Positions 1-11,179 of a DNA stretch of 64,000 nt are shown piece after piece; the stretch's first letter is position 1, and each line of letters begins with the position of its first letter. This DNA comes from Epiperipatus broadwayi (taxonomy: Eukaryota > Onychophora > Udeonychophora > Euonychophora > Peripatidae): NCBI GenBank assembly GCA_028023455.1, contig JAQFVV010006827.1, forward strand, positions 1 through 64,000. The letters run 5' to 3'. A program made the translations under genes and the position numbers. The notes beneath the pieces were generated by a model. That model had not been told where the DNA came from. It did no database searches and worked only from the letters and a program-made list of their open reading frames with translations.

Positions 1-21
1 AGCAGAGATTTGCTGTGACTT

Positions 22-24
<3 letters not shown>

Positions 25-96
<72 letters not shown>
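25..96. repeat. (ATT)n microsatellite
   Basis: Near-perfect ATT/TTA trinucleotide run with one interruption around position 53. Direct reading of the sequence. Confidence 0.95.
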
Positions 97-1079
97 GTTT
101 CAACAATAGGAACTTTATTGATCCTTTTAATTATAGTATTACAATGCCATAGCAAGATACATGTTGAATCTTATTATTGACAGTTCGATTCTAAGTGATT
201 ATTGTAACGAAACATTACATTCATTGTTTAAAATAATTCTTAACAAAAAGAAAAGAATGACATTTTAATATTATAAATATTTAATTCAAAATCCTGAAAT
301 TCATTATTATAATAAATGATAAAAAGACATCGTTTTATCAAAAAGCTAAAGTCCTTTTGCTGAAATAAGGTGAAATAAATATAAGAAAATATTAATTCTT
401 TATTAAAATATTGTGAAATATGATCTGATCATTAAAAAAAAATTAAACAAGGTAATAGTCAATTATGTTAGATGTTATTATTGAGGAAGACATAAAAAAC
501 GTTATGAGAAAGAATCTAATATAAATCAATTATTCTTATGGTATATGCTTTCAATATCAAGAATATCTCTGTAATTAATAAGAGGGAATTAAAGTTCTGC
601 ATTATTATGATGTTAATTATTATATGATAATATTTATTGTTCATTTACAAATATGACTATTTTTATTACAGCATATAGCATATTTAGAACCTGATAAGTG
701 TAATTTATTATATTACTATTATAAGTCGTCAATCATGATTAGGTGTGGCTTGTTTTGGCTTTTGGTCGATAAGGTGGCTTAAAGATTATTGTATAATTTT
801 ATTTTTTCATTTATTAACGGGAAATTATTGTTCATGGAGGATTACCATTATTTTTGTTTCAATTTTTACATTTTAGATATGATTATTTATAGTTACAACA
901 ATATGTAATAATAAATTATAAAATAACAAATGATTTATACCAATTTCATTACTAATATATGTTCTAAAATAACTTTGTATTCTAGCATCTAATACGCTTG
1001 TGCAGCACAACTGTAGATTATACATGTATATAGAAAATAATGATAAAGAAAATTTAATCATCTAGTGATCATAAAATGC
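97..1079. other. AT-rich DNA without recognised feature
   Basis: Open frames are short and compositionally ordinary. No repeat shared with the rest of the window was noticed. Confidence 0.6.
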
Positions 1080-1500
1080 AAGCTAAAAGCAAGTTACAAA
1101 ATTTTATAACTGTTTTGTTTATCATAAATGTACTCTTGAAGGTTTTGCAATGATATATATTACAGAGGCTTTTACTATATGGTGAAACTAAACTAATTTC
1201 AGACCATTATAGCTATTTAGTTTGGTAAGCTGGATTTGAAGACATTACATGTCTGAGAAATTGCATGCTTTCAAACTGATAGAAATGTGTTTGATAAATG
1301 CTGATTTTAGAGTTAGTATTTAGATCTAGTTTCTAGTCTTCCAATTCTTCACTGACGTGAAGCAACTAGCTCGAAACCATGGTCTAGAAGTGGGAGACAA
1401 TGAAAAAAATATTGAATTCTATCTCTCTCAGTATTTATGTAAACAAAGCTTGTTAGGAGCTATTGGTAAAGCTCCATCTAGTGATCACACACACACATAT
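1080..1500 (+). repeat. Decayed monomer of the ~401-bp hammerhead repeat (family B)
   Basis: Collinear with the units at 23.87-25.19 kb. Shared landmarks in order are the cataAATGTACyyTTGAAG stretch, GCAATGATATATATT, AGAGGCTTyTACTAT, the 'gacattacatgtct' stretch, the TAGATCTAGTTTCTA stretch, the hammerhead segment, and the final 'ccatctAgTGATCA' end. Divergence is much higher than among the 24-kb copies, so this is an older insertion. A short CA/TA run follows it. The 75-residue open frame across it is a chance ORF. Confidence 0.75.
1345..1396 (+). ncRNA. Degenerate type I hammerhead-like motif, family B
   Basis: The order of a hammerhead is visible: CTGACG core start, a stem II AGC...GCT with a C just before GAAA, GAAA, and a self-complementary ACCATGGT that can form a short stem III, then the C expected at the cleavage position. 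CTTC upstream pairs with GAAG downstream as stem I. The core is spoiled: the A expected as the last core base reads T and one extra A lies in stem II. It is probably inactive. The stem III and CGAAAC segment are better preserved than in the 24-kb copies. Confidence 0.55.
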
Positions 1501-1544
1501 ATATATATGTTGATACAAATAATTTCACGGGTTGCATATATAAA

Positions 1545-1650
1545 AGACATATTTTGTGGGTTCATCTGTGTTAAAATTTTTTAAATACTGACGTTTTGAC
1601 TTGGTAACACAAGTCATCCACTGAGTGATAAAAAGTAGATAGATGGTTGT
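1545..1650 (-). repeat. PLE terminal-repeat (pLTR) fragment
   Basis: Matches both arms of the PLE palindrome at 6.03-7.11 kb: 'GGTTCATCyrTGT', then a block ending ACACAAGTC/CC and a 'cAaCTGgGaaATga'-like stretch. On the minus strand the block has paired GACTTG/CAAGTC arms followed by AAAAC where a hammerhead would have GAAAC, so it is probably the remnant of a PLE hammerhead. It abuts the family B monomer. Confidence 0.5.
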
Positions 1651-1689
1651 AGAGGCGCTACAATCACTGATTTGAAAAAACGTTAAAAT

Positions 1690-3500
1690 AGAATAGTCAA
1701 TGTTTTTATAATAATGTTTTTCAGTTTATGATGTGATAAAGTAAAGTAATCAATTAAAAGAAGAATGCAAGGTGAAAATTGCATCACCAGTAATTATATT
1801 TTTGTCTGAAATACTTAAAGGTAAAAATGAATTATACTTTTAAAGCTATCCATTATTTTTATAATCTTTACTACGATCTAAAAGCAGAACTCATTATCAT
1901 CTTTAATTAATTTTGACAACATTTGCCTTTACTGGTGATGCAAATTTCTGATTGCAAGGTCTGTTCTTAATTGGTACATTGATTCATTATAGTCATATCT
2001 GAAAAATTATTGTGAAAATACATAGAATTTTCTTGTTAAAATTTCAATATATAAATAACTCATACCTAAATTACACAAATAAAAAGTATCATATAGTACA
2101 GTGTAACAAAAGAATAAGTATAAAAATAAAAAAAATCTTCCATTGGTTGGTTTAGTCAAATTACTATATGACTCAAACTGATCTCAATTTATTGTCAACT
2201 AGCTAACTTTATAATAAATTGATGGATTATTTAATAATGATGATTAAAAATATTTTTCCAGGTATTTAGAATGTGAAGGAAAATATTTTATCGCGTCTCA
2301 GACACACTCTTTTATTAAACTTTATTTTAAATGATGACCAAATTTAGTCTTAGGTTGTAAAGATATAAAGGAATCTTTATTTATTAATCAAATATCAAGT
2401 AACAATTTTTAAAATAATTTTTCTATGAAGGAAGGCTATTTTTCAGAAAAAAAAGTAGTAAATATAAAAATATATTGTAAAGATAACTTGCAAACACTTA
2501 TTTTAAGATGTGATCTTTTGCTTCTGAAATACTGAATAAAACGTTTTATCATAAAAACTCAATGTACAACTTTTAAAATTAGTTAAACTTTTGGCAACCA
2601 AAATCTCAGTATACGATAGTGTAATTAAAATTTTAATTTTCGCACATTTTTACGTATCAATTATTTTACTACTAATAATGTCTATGAAAACCATTTTTGA
2701 AACTAAAAAAGTTCGCTATGGCTTTTATATACATGCATTTAAAAGATTTTTCATTTAGTCCATATTTTTATTAAAACTTTAACCAATTGTTCGTCCACTC
2801 CACATATATAAATATTATTAGCATTTAAAGTATCCACACGTGATATAATTAATTTAATCATTCTTTTTTTGTTTCAGGAAACTTAATTATTGTTTCCTAC
2901 AAGTCTATTTTCTTTTTTTTTTTTTTATTATCAAAAACTTTATTATATATGTTGAAATTATAGTTATACAAAGCTATGGAAAAATACAATAATACTTGGG
3001 AAACAAAGAATTCTTAATTACATATTAAAAGAGCTTGTATTAATAGGTTCAGGATTCCATGATTCATCATCAGTTCTCAAAACTCAAGCTAATCAATTCC
3101 CATATGGTTCTAACTGCAAGTTGTGGTGAAATAAATAAAAAGAAAACAAATATATACACATTTTTGTTTATATAAAATTATTAAAACATTGGCATGTCTT
3201 TATAAAAAAGTTTATTATGATGACTGATAATAGATTGGTGGAATTTATTATACAGTTCTGTATAGATTTAAAGTAAATAATTGCTATAATGAGGTTTGAA
3301 TTATTTTTTCCTGATAAGATAGAAGCATTGAATTAGTGCACAGAAAATTTTCCTTAGAAATTTGGTAATCATTTTAGGTATGTTATTGCAAACAGAATAA
3401 TTTTTAATAGAATTATTTTTTTTTAATTTGCAAATTCTAGCCATTTTCTTGATACTGATAAACAGAACAGAAGAAAATCTGACAATTAATAAATCCAATA
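1690..3500. other. AT-rich DNA without recognised feature
   Basis: Homopolymer-rich and AT-rich. No coding similarity, array or inverted pair recognised. Confidence 0.55.
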
Positions 3501-3504
3501 CATA

Positions 3505-3800
3505 CTTATATATTACTATCAACAAGTTAAAAATCCTTTTTCTTTTCAAAAACTTTTTTTTATATTATTATGGAATATATATATATATATATAATACAAA
3601 ACTCCATGTTTCAACTGTTTTTATCTTCATACAGTCATTTTCAAGGATCTGCAACAACAATATGACTGTATGAAGATAAAAACAGTTGAAACATTGGAGT
3701 TTTGTATTATTTATATATATATTCAGTATTGATATAAGAAAATAAGGTTTTTGAAAAGAAAAAGAAGGATTTTTAATTTGTTGATATTATTTTAGAACAT
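3505..3800. repeat. Palindromic element with ~45-bp near-perfect arms and longer imperfect arms
   Basis: The core arms read ACTCCATGTTTCAACTG... at about 3601 and its reverse complement ending at about 3705, around a spacer of roughly 20-25 bases with CTGCAACAACAA. The arms continue imperfectly outward through (TA)n into AAAATCCTTTTTCTTTTC on the left and its complement on the right. Each arm contains ACAGTTGAAACAT preceded by ATGACTGT, which resembles hammerhead stem II plus GAAAC with a spoiled first core segment. It may be an inverted pair of PLE or retrozyme terminal repeats. Confidence 0.65.
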
Positions 3801-4071
3801 ATATATATTTTAAAAGAAAAAGTAATGGCATATTGGCTGTGTTATAATATATGAGAAGTATATATTGCATGAATATAAATAGTAAATAGTTCTCATTTGA
3901 GTTTTATTGTCATAAACAACAAGCTTTAAATGGTTTATAAAATTTAAAAAAATCAGTTGAAAATATATTTTCCAGCAGTTCCAATCATTAACACTTTTTA
4001 AATATCAACCATGAATTTTAAAAGAGTGTATTAAATGGATTAATACAAATGTCAACTAAAGCATATTTTAA

Positions 4072-4823
4072 CCCTTTCCCGCCTCTTACGAGGTCTCTCG
4101 TCGACATCTGATGTCACTCTAATTCTGCTAGTTTTAATGCTAGAATATTCGTTTGACAGTTATTGATTAGTTTTTTAAAAGTTCTGTAAGATGGTGCCCT
4201 CTTCCGAATTATTTTACAAGTAAAAAATCAAAAAAACCGCATTTAAAACTAAACAAAGAAAGAACCTTGTCGGTGATTGGCTGTCAGCCAGCTCTCAGCC
4301 GAAAAAGACATTCTGATTGGCTGGAAAGAACAAAGAAACCGTCTGATCAAAGAAAATAAAGAAAAACGCTGAGATTTTCATTTCGAATGTAATTTAAGTA
4401 TTAAAAAAATATAATTTGAGAAATTAAAATAGTTTTTTAATAAAATATACTAAAAAAACAAAATTATTTTCGAAAAATATTGAAGATTTTAGTAAAAATA
4501 TTTAAGATTTAGCAAAAAGAAATCTTTACTTTTCCGTAACGTAAAATTGAAAAAAAGCGTTTGTGTCAGCACTTTTTTGTTTAGACATTTGCTTTTAAAT
4601 TTGCTGAAATTGAATATTTTATAATAAATAAATAGCAATTTATTTTTGAAAGAACTTTCATTCTCTTTCATAACCTGAAAAATTAGTAATATACTTTTTA
4701 TAAACGTATCTGAGTTGAATTTAATATTATAGGCAAATGTGTTTTAACAATAGGCTTTGTCTTCAGTTTGTGAGTTGGCCAATTAAAAGATTTGATTTTT
4801 ACCTCATACAACCAATAATATAA
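4072..4823 (+). mobile_element. piggyBac-type MITE, copy 1 (right end lost)
   Basis: Starts right after a TTAA at 4068-4071 with CCCTTTCCCGCCTC. It is collinear with the copies at 17755-18522 and 45011-45755 through AAGATGGTGCC, the 'gattggctgtcagcc' stretch, CTGATTGGCTGGAAAGA and CACAAACTGAAG-type sequence (here in its complement). The last ~20 bases, including the right terminal repeat and TTAA, are missing, and sequence departs at about 4823. It is non-coding, so any mobilisation needs a transposase from elsewhere. Confidence 0.85.
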
Positions 4824-5246
4824 AGTTCTTGGAAAAAAATTATCAAATTCAAAAATTTTAAGCTATTATTTTTTCTCCATTTCACTAGTATTTTTTTTTG
4901 TTTACTTTGACTGATTATTGTTTTACTTTAAGTATAATGGGTTTTAAAATATTCATTATAAATGTATTTAAATACAGATGTAAGTTAGATTTAAATTTAA
5001 GTGTAATATTAGAAAATAAAATGAAGAACAAATTAAAAATTTATCTAGCTAATGACTAGAAAGTTCCAATAAAGATATCCTAAAATTAATATTTCTCTTT
5101 TGTGTTGCAAATAATTCTATTTTTATAATTTTAGTAATAGATGTTTATACATGAAATAATATGTAGAATATACCTAGGTAAAAGATAAGCCATTAGGTTA
5201 ACTTTACTCTTTTATGTTAAAATATATACATTACTCAGTTGATTGA

Positions 5247-5320
5247 TTTCTGATATATATTTATATAAATTTTAAATTAAACATTTCTGATATATATTTA
5301 TATAAATTTTAAATTAAACA
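5247..5320. repeat. 37-bp tandem duplication
   Basis: Two adjacent copies of a unit beginning TTTCTGATATATATTTATA, with no visible differences. Confidence 0.9.
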
Positions 5321-5337
5321 TAACTTAATGTATATGT

Positions 5338-5692
5338 AAACAAAGGGAATAAATCATCCTTCCTCAGGCTATAACTTAAAAACACTCTGTTGAAGAAAGT
5401 ATTAAGAATAGAATGAATTCACCTATTCGTGGTTGATCTGATATTTATAAGCATACCTTTGTCAACATTTCTGGATAATTATGAGTTTAATAATTCTTAA
5501 AAGTCATGTTCCAATGGTTGATAATTAATTTCATTCTGAATTACAATCAATGTTGACAAAGGTATGCTTACAAATGTTAGAGCTACCAAGAATAAGTGGA
5601 TTCATTCTATTCTTGATCCTTTGTTCAAAATTCTGAGGGTTTTTAAGTCATAGTCTGATGGAGGGTGATTTACTTACTCCCTTTGTTGATAT
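5338..5692. repeat. Inverted-repeat element with ~140-bp arms
   Basis: The left arm (about 5338-5478) and the right arm (about 5545-5692) are imperfect reverse complements. Shared blocks are AACAAAGGGA/GTAA, CTCAGRCTATGACTTAAAA, AAGAATAGAATGAATYCAC and AAGCATACCTTTGTCAACAT. About 65 bases of AT-rich spacer separate them. There is no coding sequence. It may be a foldback MITE or an inverted pair of retroelement ends; class unknown. Confidence 0.75.
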
Positions 5693-6319
5693 ATTTATAT
5701 ATAGTGAAATATTTTTAATATGTAGAAAATTTTATTATATTTTTAATTAGAAAAACCTCAGAAAGATGTTAAAAAAAACAGTAACCAATGAAAATAAACT
5801 GTTAATGGTTTTCATAATCAAAAAGAAACTTTCATTTAAATACTATCTCTAGTTCTTATATAAAAATAAAATATTGCAGAAAATGTATACATATATAAAG
5901 AAACAAATTATCAACTTTTCCTATTTTCCTACTGCATAATAGACTCTTCTACTAAAATGTCAAATATTATGATTTAATCACTTTTAATTATTAAATTGAT
6001 AAAACATTTTAAATACATACATATACAAAATACATTTTGTAGGTTCATCCATGTAGGATTTTAATTAGATATGCCAATGTTTCAACTTAATCACACAAGC
6101 CCTCAACTGGGAAATGAATACTATATAATTGTAGAGACTCTGTAAACAGTGTTTATAAAAATAGTTGAAGAGGTGCTGTAAACAGTGTTCACAATAAATG
6201 TTAAAGTTCCAAAACTAGAAAAAAAGGTGTATAAAATTGAATAAATTGAAAAATAAATAAAAAATAAATAAACCACAAATAAAAAAATTCAAGATCTTCA
6301 GAGTAATTTGTTTTTTAAT

Positions 6320-6556
6320 TTTTTTTTCAAATATGAGAAAGTTTATATGTGTCATCACATTTGTTGATACAGTTTAATCTTTTTATTGTCTCAATAGCTT
6401 CTATGATTTTACATTGGTATAGATTTTTACATTTAGATAGGATCTTGGTTGTAGCAAAAATCAATATTGTGACCTGAATCCATAGCATGGATTGAGAGTG
6501 CTGATGATGATGTATGTTGTTTTACTGCATTAGCATGTTCATCTTTTCTAGTACTG
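6320..6556 (-). pseudogene. PLE C-terminal GIY-YIG endonuclease fragment (left arm, broken)
   Basis: The minus strand encodes the degraded counterpart of the right-arm fragment: the HANAVK..., CxIHAMDSGHNIDF-type and EAIE region can be followed but stops and frameshifts interrupt it. In PLEs this domain lies C-terminal to the reverse transcriptase and nicks target DNA for primed reverse transcription. Only the final part of the domain survives, with no RT. It is not expressed as a functional protein. Confidence 0.65.
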
Positions 6557-6565
6557 ATGTGACAA

Positions 6566-6835
6566 TTGCAAATTTGTTGCATCAGTACTAGAAGTGATGA
6601 ACATGCTAAAGCAGTGAAACATCATTCATCATCAGCAGCACTTTTAATCCATGTTATGGATTCAGGTCACAATATTGATTTTTCTAAGACCAATATCATA
6701 TCTACATGTGAAACCTACACTACTGTAAAACCAGAGAAGCTATTGAGGTACTAAAAAGACAAAATTGTATCAACAAACATGATCACACATGTAAACTTTC
6801 TCATATTTGGAAAAAAATTTTGAAAACAAATTATG
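6566..6835 (+). pseudogene. PLE C-terminal GIY-YIG endonuclease fragment (right arm)
   Basis: A 62-codon open stretch reads DEHAKAVKHHSSSAALLIHV followed by MDSGHNIDF, which is the second half of a PLE GIY-YIG domain (the EH...A..EH....GH.IDF pattern known from Penelope/Neptune-type elements). After a +1 frameshift near 6735 the other frame continues EAIEVLKRQNCINKHD and SHIWKKIL, the usual PLE C-terminus. The upstream RT and the GIY-YIG motif itself are absent because the fragment begins at the palindrome centre. Family assignment is strong, but the element is dead. Confidence 0.85.
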
Positions 6836-7007
6836 CCGAAAATTCTGAATTTTTTATTTGTTGTTTATTTATTTTTTAATTTGTTCAATTTTATACATCT
6901 GTTTTTTATAGTTGTGGAAATTTAACAATTATTGTAAACACTGTTTACAGGACCTCTATAACTATCTTTATAGACACTGTTTATATAGCCCCTAGAATTA
7001 TTTAGTA

Positions 7008-7056
7008 CTGATTTCCCAGCTGAGGACTTGTGTGATCACGTTGAAACATTAGAATG
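7008..7056 (+). ncRNA. Hammerhead-like motif in PLE terminal repeat (degenerate)
   Basis: CTGAGGA matches the first hammerhead core segment (any base at position 7). It is followed by a stem-loop capable stretch with GTG...CAC, then GAAAC. Stem III and stem I are poorly formed. The mirror copy on the minus strand near 6090-6110 has TTGAGGG in the core. The location, ~170 bp past the GIY-YIG coding end, is where PLE hammerheads sit in pLTRs. Likely a fossil. Confidence 0.4.
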
Positions 7057-7585
7057 TTTAATTAAAATCTTAAACAGATGAACCCGCAAAATGTCTTTTA
7101 TATCTATATATATATCATACAATAAACAGCTTCTTTTTATAACCCTTAATTGTGGTTGCATGTGTTTGGATAGCATGTTACAATCAAGAAGTCTAAATAA
7201 TTAGATTGGGATTGTGTAACAACTTAAACAAAGTAAAAATCAATATAAAAATAAAAACACTTTAGAATAATTTTAGGATTTTCATTTTCGATTATTTTCA
7301 CATAATCTACAGTTTTAAAAAATGTACCTAAAATGAATAAAATAAAATAGTTTTTTTTTTTGCCATAAACAATTAAATTGTTGAAATAATGGCCTTACAA
7401 TCTTAGTCCTTTTTCAAATAAATTTGTTCAAAATAAAATTTAATTTTCAGTTTAAAACAAGTATGCAAATCATTTTTTGATAAATTCCGTTTTGTACTAT
7501 TTGTATTTTAAAATTATTAAACTAAAATTCGCACACAAATTTTAATCTATCATATTCTAATACGTGTGTTTGTAAATCTTTAAAA

Positions 7586-7772
7586 TATCATCATCATCAT
7601 CATTAACCATTATCAATCCACTGCAGGATGAAGGTCTCTCCAATTTCAATCCATCTTCTCAGATCTTTAGCTTCTCTTCTCCACATCGCTCTTGCACACT
7701 TTCTTATTTCATCCATCCATCTCATATGTCATCTCTGTCTGGGTCTTTTACAATCTCTTGGAAAATATATAT
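7586..7772 (-). pseudogene. RTE-clade LINE 3' end, 5'-truncated
   Basis: Read on the minus strand this encodes the last ~50 residues of the same RTE-type ORF found intact at 22.7-23.2 kb. Recognisable pieces are RDCKRPRQR-like, the WMDEIRK block, REAKDLRRWIEIGETFI-like residues and the end W.DNG. It finishes in a (GAT)n tail (plus-strand ATCATC at 7589-7603), typical of the simple-repeat tails of RTE elements. Most of the element was never copied or is lost. Confidence 0.85.
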
Positions 7773-7988
7773 CTCTTTAAAATATATATAAGTGCAAATT
7801 TTGATATTTATATTCAGGCATAGTGTGTAACACTTATATTTAGAGATGCTTTCATGTATAATGAATTCAGCTAAGTTTACTTTTTAGTTTCAATTTATTT
7901 TTAATTAGTTACTAATTTAGTTTAATCAGTTATACAACTTAATACAGAACTGAAAAAGAAGACTTTAATTTTAAAACTTATTTCCCTA

Positions 7989-7990
7989 AT

Positions 7991-8027
<37 letters not shown>

Positions 8028-8029
8028 TA
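7989..8029. repeat. (TA)n array
   Basis: Alternating TA with one C interruption. It sits just left of the GC-richer block. Confidence 0.95.
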
Positions 8030-8039
8030 TACTGGATAC

Positions 8040-9900
8040 TCAATCTATTCTGAAACAGAGGGCGCCACCAGACCACTACATGTCTGGAAAATTTGTTTAC
8101 TGTGATCAGAATAGATGATGATGATGGTTTGCGCCAACTAGACTCAGGGAGAAACAAGAGATCTTAAATTGTTTAGACAATTGAGACAAAAGCACAAAGA
8201 CAAACGTCAGCCAAATTAAGTTTAAACATATTTCATAAATTTTATTATGAGAAAATAAATTATTAAACATAAGTTTATGACATAATAAATGTGAGTTAAC
8301 TCAGGCATGTATCAGAAATACTAAAGGCAAGCTATGACAGGCTGACTGATCTTCTAATAAACAAAGTTAAAAGGGAGGAAGCAAATTTCCTTCAGCAGAG
8401 GATTCACTTAAACACTGGTTTTCCCTTTCAGATACTTAAACCATATGCCCTTGAAATAGATCAAAGACCCAGTGCCGATGAGCTGTTTGAGATCTAAACA
8501 TGGCCAGATCTTGAATGTCCTTATATCGGTATGAACTGCACCAATTACTACGTTTAAAATAACGGCGATTGATCCACCCCAAGAACAATCGAAAAATATC
8601 ATTGAAATGAAGAAACAATTAAACTGGTGAATCCCAGACAAATGATTGGCGAAAATTACTTTAAAATTAATAATTAATGGTCTCAATAAGAGACAAATAA
8701 ATGATTAGAAAAACAATTACGTCTGCCCCAGCAAATAAAGAAAAGAAAATAAACTTACAAACAAATTCTGAGTACACGCTCTGATAAATTTAAAGCACAC
8801 ATAATGACTACAAAAGGAAATCTATCGGAGAGTGCATATGAGTACGAAATATCAAAAGTTTAAATACTCTAGCAGAATGAAAGTATTGCTCACCTGTAAT
8901 TTAAGAAAGGATAAATTTTATCTTCCTGCTGACGACTTATAAAATTACAAAAAAAAACACAATTCTAATTTCCGCCTTTAGAGATATTGGAAACGACATC
9001 TCCCCCTGCGAAAATCAGACAATAAAGTCGTCAGCCAAAAGAGTTTTGGAGGTTTAGCAAGAGGGCAAACATAGAGTAATAAAATTAATTATTGAATACT
9101 AAATAATTACAGGTAAGCATAAAAATATATATATATATATACAAGACTGCTAAAGCATTTACAAAAGCGAGGCATAAAATATAAAACTCATCCGTCACTC
9201 TCCAATAAACAAAACTGAAAGCAAATGGGAATCTTAAAACTAAGATTCCAAGACACACTACAAAATATTGGAAATTAGAGCAAATATTAAATATGAGGCT
9301 ATATTGATTTAAGAACACATATTTGTGGTTAGATTGAGCGGAGATTTAATGAGAACTAATTTACCCTGGGAAGAATAAACACGAAAATAATTACCTTTCG
9401 GTAAAAGCAATGTTCATGTAGAGTGCACACTTTTACTTAAGTTCATTTTCAGGTTCTTTAGGCAGCAAGGTAGATGTAAAGAGGTTCCAGCTTCTTTTAG
9501 GTGTTCAAGGCATTACTGGAGCAAACTTGGAAGTCAGGGATCCATCTTTTGTGGAGTTAGCAAGCCATTCTGGTGGTGATAACAAGTATATAATTTTTCA
9601 TTTTTGCAAGTGAAAGTCTTTAATAACAGCTGATGTCCTTTAATTAAGAAATTTAAATGTCCGTGCTGCTATAACTTTCACATGAGAAAACCACTTGTCT
9701 ATCTCTCAAAAATGGATTCACTGACCCTCCAAATTTCCGGAGTTATTTATACGTTGCTCCATTTCCCGTGAAACACTTTCCTTGTTGTCCAATTTCTTCA
9801 CCTTAGGCAGGGTAAATATTAATTTCCCGCTCAATCTATCTAAGAATTCTATCCAGGGTTTATTGAAATGAAAACAACAACATAAAAATCAAATCTCCGC
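8040..9900. other. GC-richer block of unknown identity
   Basis: Base composition rises visibly above the flanks. There is a near-inverted pair TCTATTCTGA (8044-8053) and TCAGAATAGA (8105-8114) around GAGGGCGCCACCAG. A second imperfect inverted pair is GATTGAGCGG...TACCCTGGG near 9333-9372 against CAGGGTAAAT...CCGCTCAATC near 9805-9840. GCGCCAACTAG at 8151 loosely resembles a retroviral-type primer-binding site. No reverse transcriptase, integrase or gag was recognised in any frame; open frames of 77-92 codons here lack recognisable domains. It could be a decayed LTR or foldback element. Confidence 0.4.
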
Positions 9901-10187
9901 TATTAAAATTGTTTACAATAATTAAAATAAAAGTAACAGGAATGCAATTAGCTAGCCAGCTTGTTTTTAAATCAAATGAATTTAAAATCAGGTGGTATAA
10001 GAATTATTCTAAAATAAATCAATAAATATTTAAAAACAAATCCGTTTACATATAAATGCGTGTGTATTTTGATATTCGCATTCTTTTTAAATAATAACAA
10101 AAATTTAAACCTTTACATTTAATGAAAATTAAAAGCTTAATAAATATTTTTGGTAATCACATCATTGAAACAGATTTCAATCAGGTT

Positions 10188-10234
<47 letters not shown>

Positions 10235-11090
10235 GACCATCTGAATGGGCACAAGGAATTGAGATACTTTGTATCTGCATTGAATAGTTATATTGTATTA
10301 AAAAAAATGAAATAGCCTTAGAATTTTAATTTTTTTTTGCTGAAAATTGTTTAAAGCTTAGAAATGGACTGCTTATGCAGTTGATAGACCATTTTATAAG
10401 TATTCATTATTATTATTGTGGTTAGTGAAGTGTTTAATGCCAGAGAGAGGGGTTGTTATTATAGGAATTGGTATATTTTGGCAGGAAATCGCAAAGTTAT
10501 TTTATGCTAGTGTTTAGTATTGATTTGAATGTTTTCCTAATCCCTTATTCATTGATATCTATCCATTTATCAACATTAATAGTCACCTCAATTATATTTA
10601 GTCAAGATAGTTTAATATTTATAGTACAATGTATGTGCATGCATGTATGACTCTGCATCATTTTCACTTCATTTTCATCTTCTAATAACATTAAACGATA
10701 GTATATTTAACATGAAGACATTTAAGGTACAGAAATTATCTCTAATAATTTAACAAATATATTTCTTTTCAATGATTAATGGGTATTTGGATAGGTGAAT
10801 TATTTTATAAATTGGATAAATTATTCATCATTTTGTTTAACAGTTAATTAATATTCGTTTCTTTCCAGTTTGTAAAAGTTTTTTTTTTTTATTATTAATA
10901 TTATTTTTTTTGTCTTGATTTACTTGTAAAAAATCAGAATGATTTTTTTTTTTTTTTAAGAAAAGATTTTTTATTGAATATGTAATCAGCTTGGGTGCAA
11001 AAATGTGGGAGTTAACCTTGGGAAGGGAAATGACCTTTTGTGAGGAGAAAATAAATATCTATTTAACAGATAGCTTCCAGTAAAAAAATT
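9901..11090. other. AT-rich DNA with one (TA)n array
   Basis: The (TA)n array is at about 10191-10231. Immediately right of it, the minus strand would read ...GGTCACAATATATA, loosely like the SINE tail found elsewhere, but no SINE head could be followed. Otherwise featureless. Confidence 0.5.
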
Positions 11091-11094
11091 GCTC

Positions 11095-11178
11095 ATTATT
11101 GTGATAATTGCAGCCAATGCTCATGATAATTGTAATTGCAGCCAATGCTCATGATAATTGTAATTGCAGCCAGTTGCT
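11095..11178. repeat. 28-bp tandem repeat, ~2.5 copies
   Basis: The unit includes GCAGCCAATGCTCATGATAA; GCAGCC recurs at about 11110, 11138 and 11166. Confidence 0.9.
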
Positions 11179-11179
11179 G

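Larger units (their letters stand above)
6030..7110. mobile_element. Penelope-like element remnant in head-to-head inverted arrangement
   Basis: A ~1.08-kb palindrome. Each arm carries, from the centre outward, the C-terminal GIY-YIG coding end of a PLE, a short AT-rich stretch, a block with paired 'gtAAACaGTGTTTA' sequences, an ACACAAGTCC/CTCAGCTGGG block (the hammerhead-like part) and a GGTTCATC outer end. The centre is at about 6560, where TCTAGTACTGATGYRACAA occurs in both orientations. The two arms differ by many substitutions, so the inversion is old. TA-rich runs flank both outer ends. Confidence 0.8.

Noticed and set aside
200-235. Hammerhead suggested by AACGAAACATTAC
   Set aside because: GAAAC is present but there is no CTGANGA upstream and no pairing stems.
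4068-4071. TTAA target-site duplication for MITE copy 1
   Set aside because: Only the left TTAA is next to a terminal repeat. The right end is lost, so a duplication cannot be claimed for this copy.
8151-8170. LTR-retrotransposon primer-binding site
   Set aside because: GCGCCAACTAG is only a loose match, and no LTR pair, gag, RT or integrase was found around it.
8408-8686. 92-codon minus-strand frame as a host gene
   Set aside because: No domain, and an overlapping frame of similar length exists. Probably chance inside the GC-richer block.
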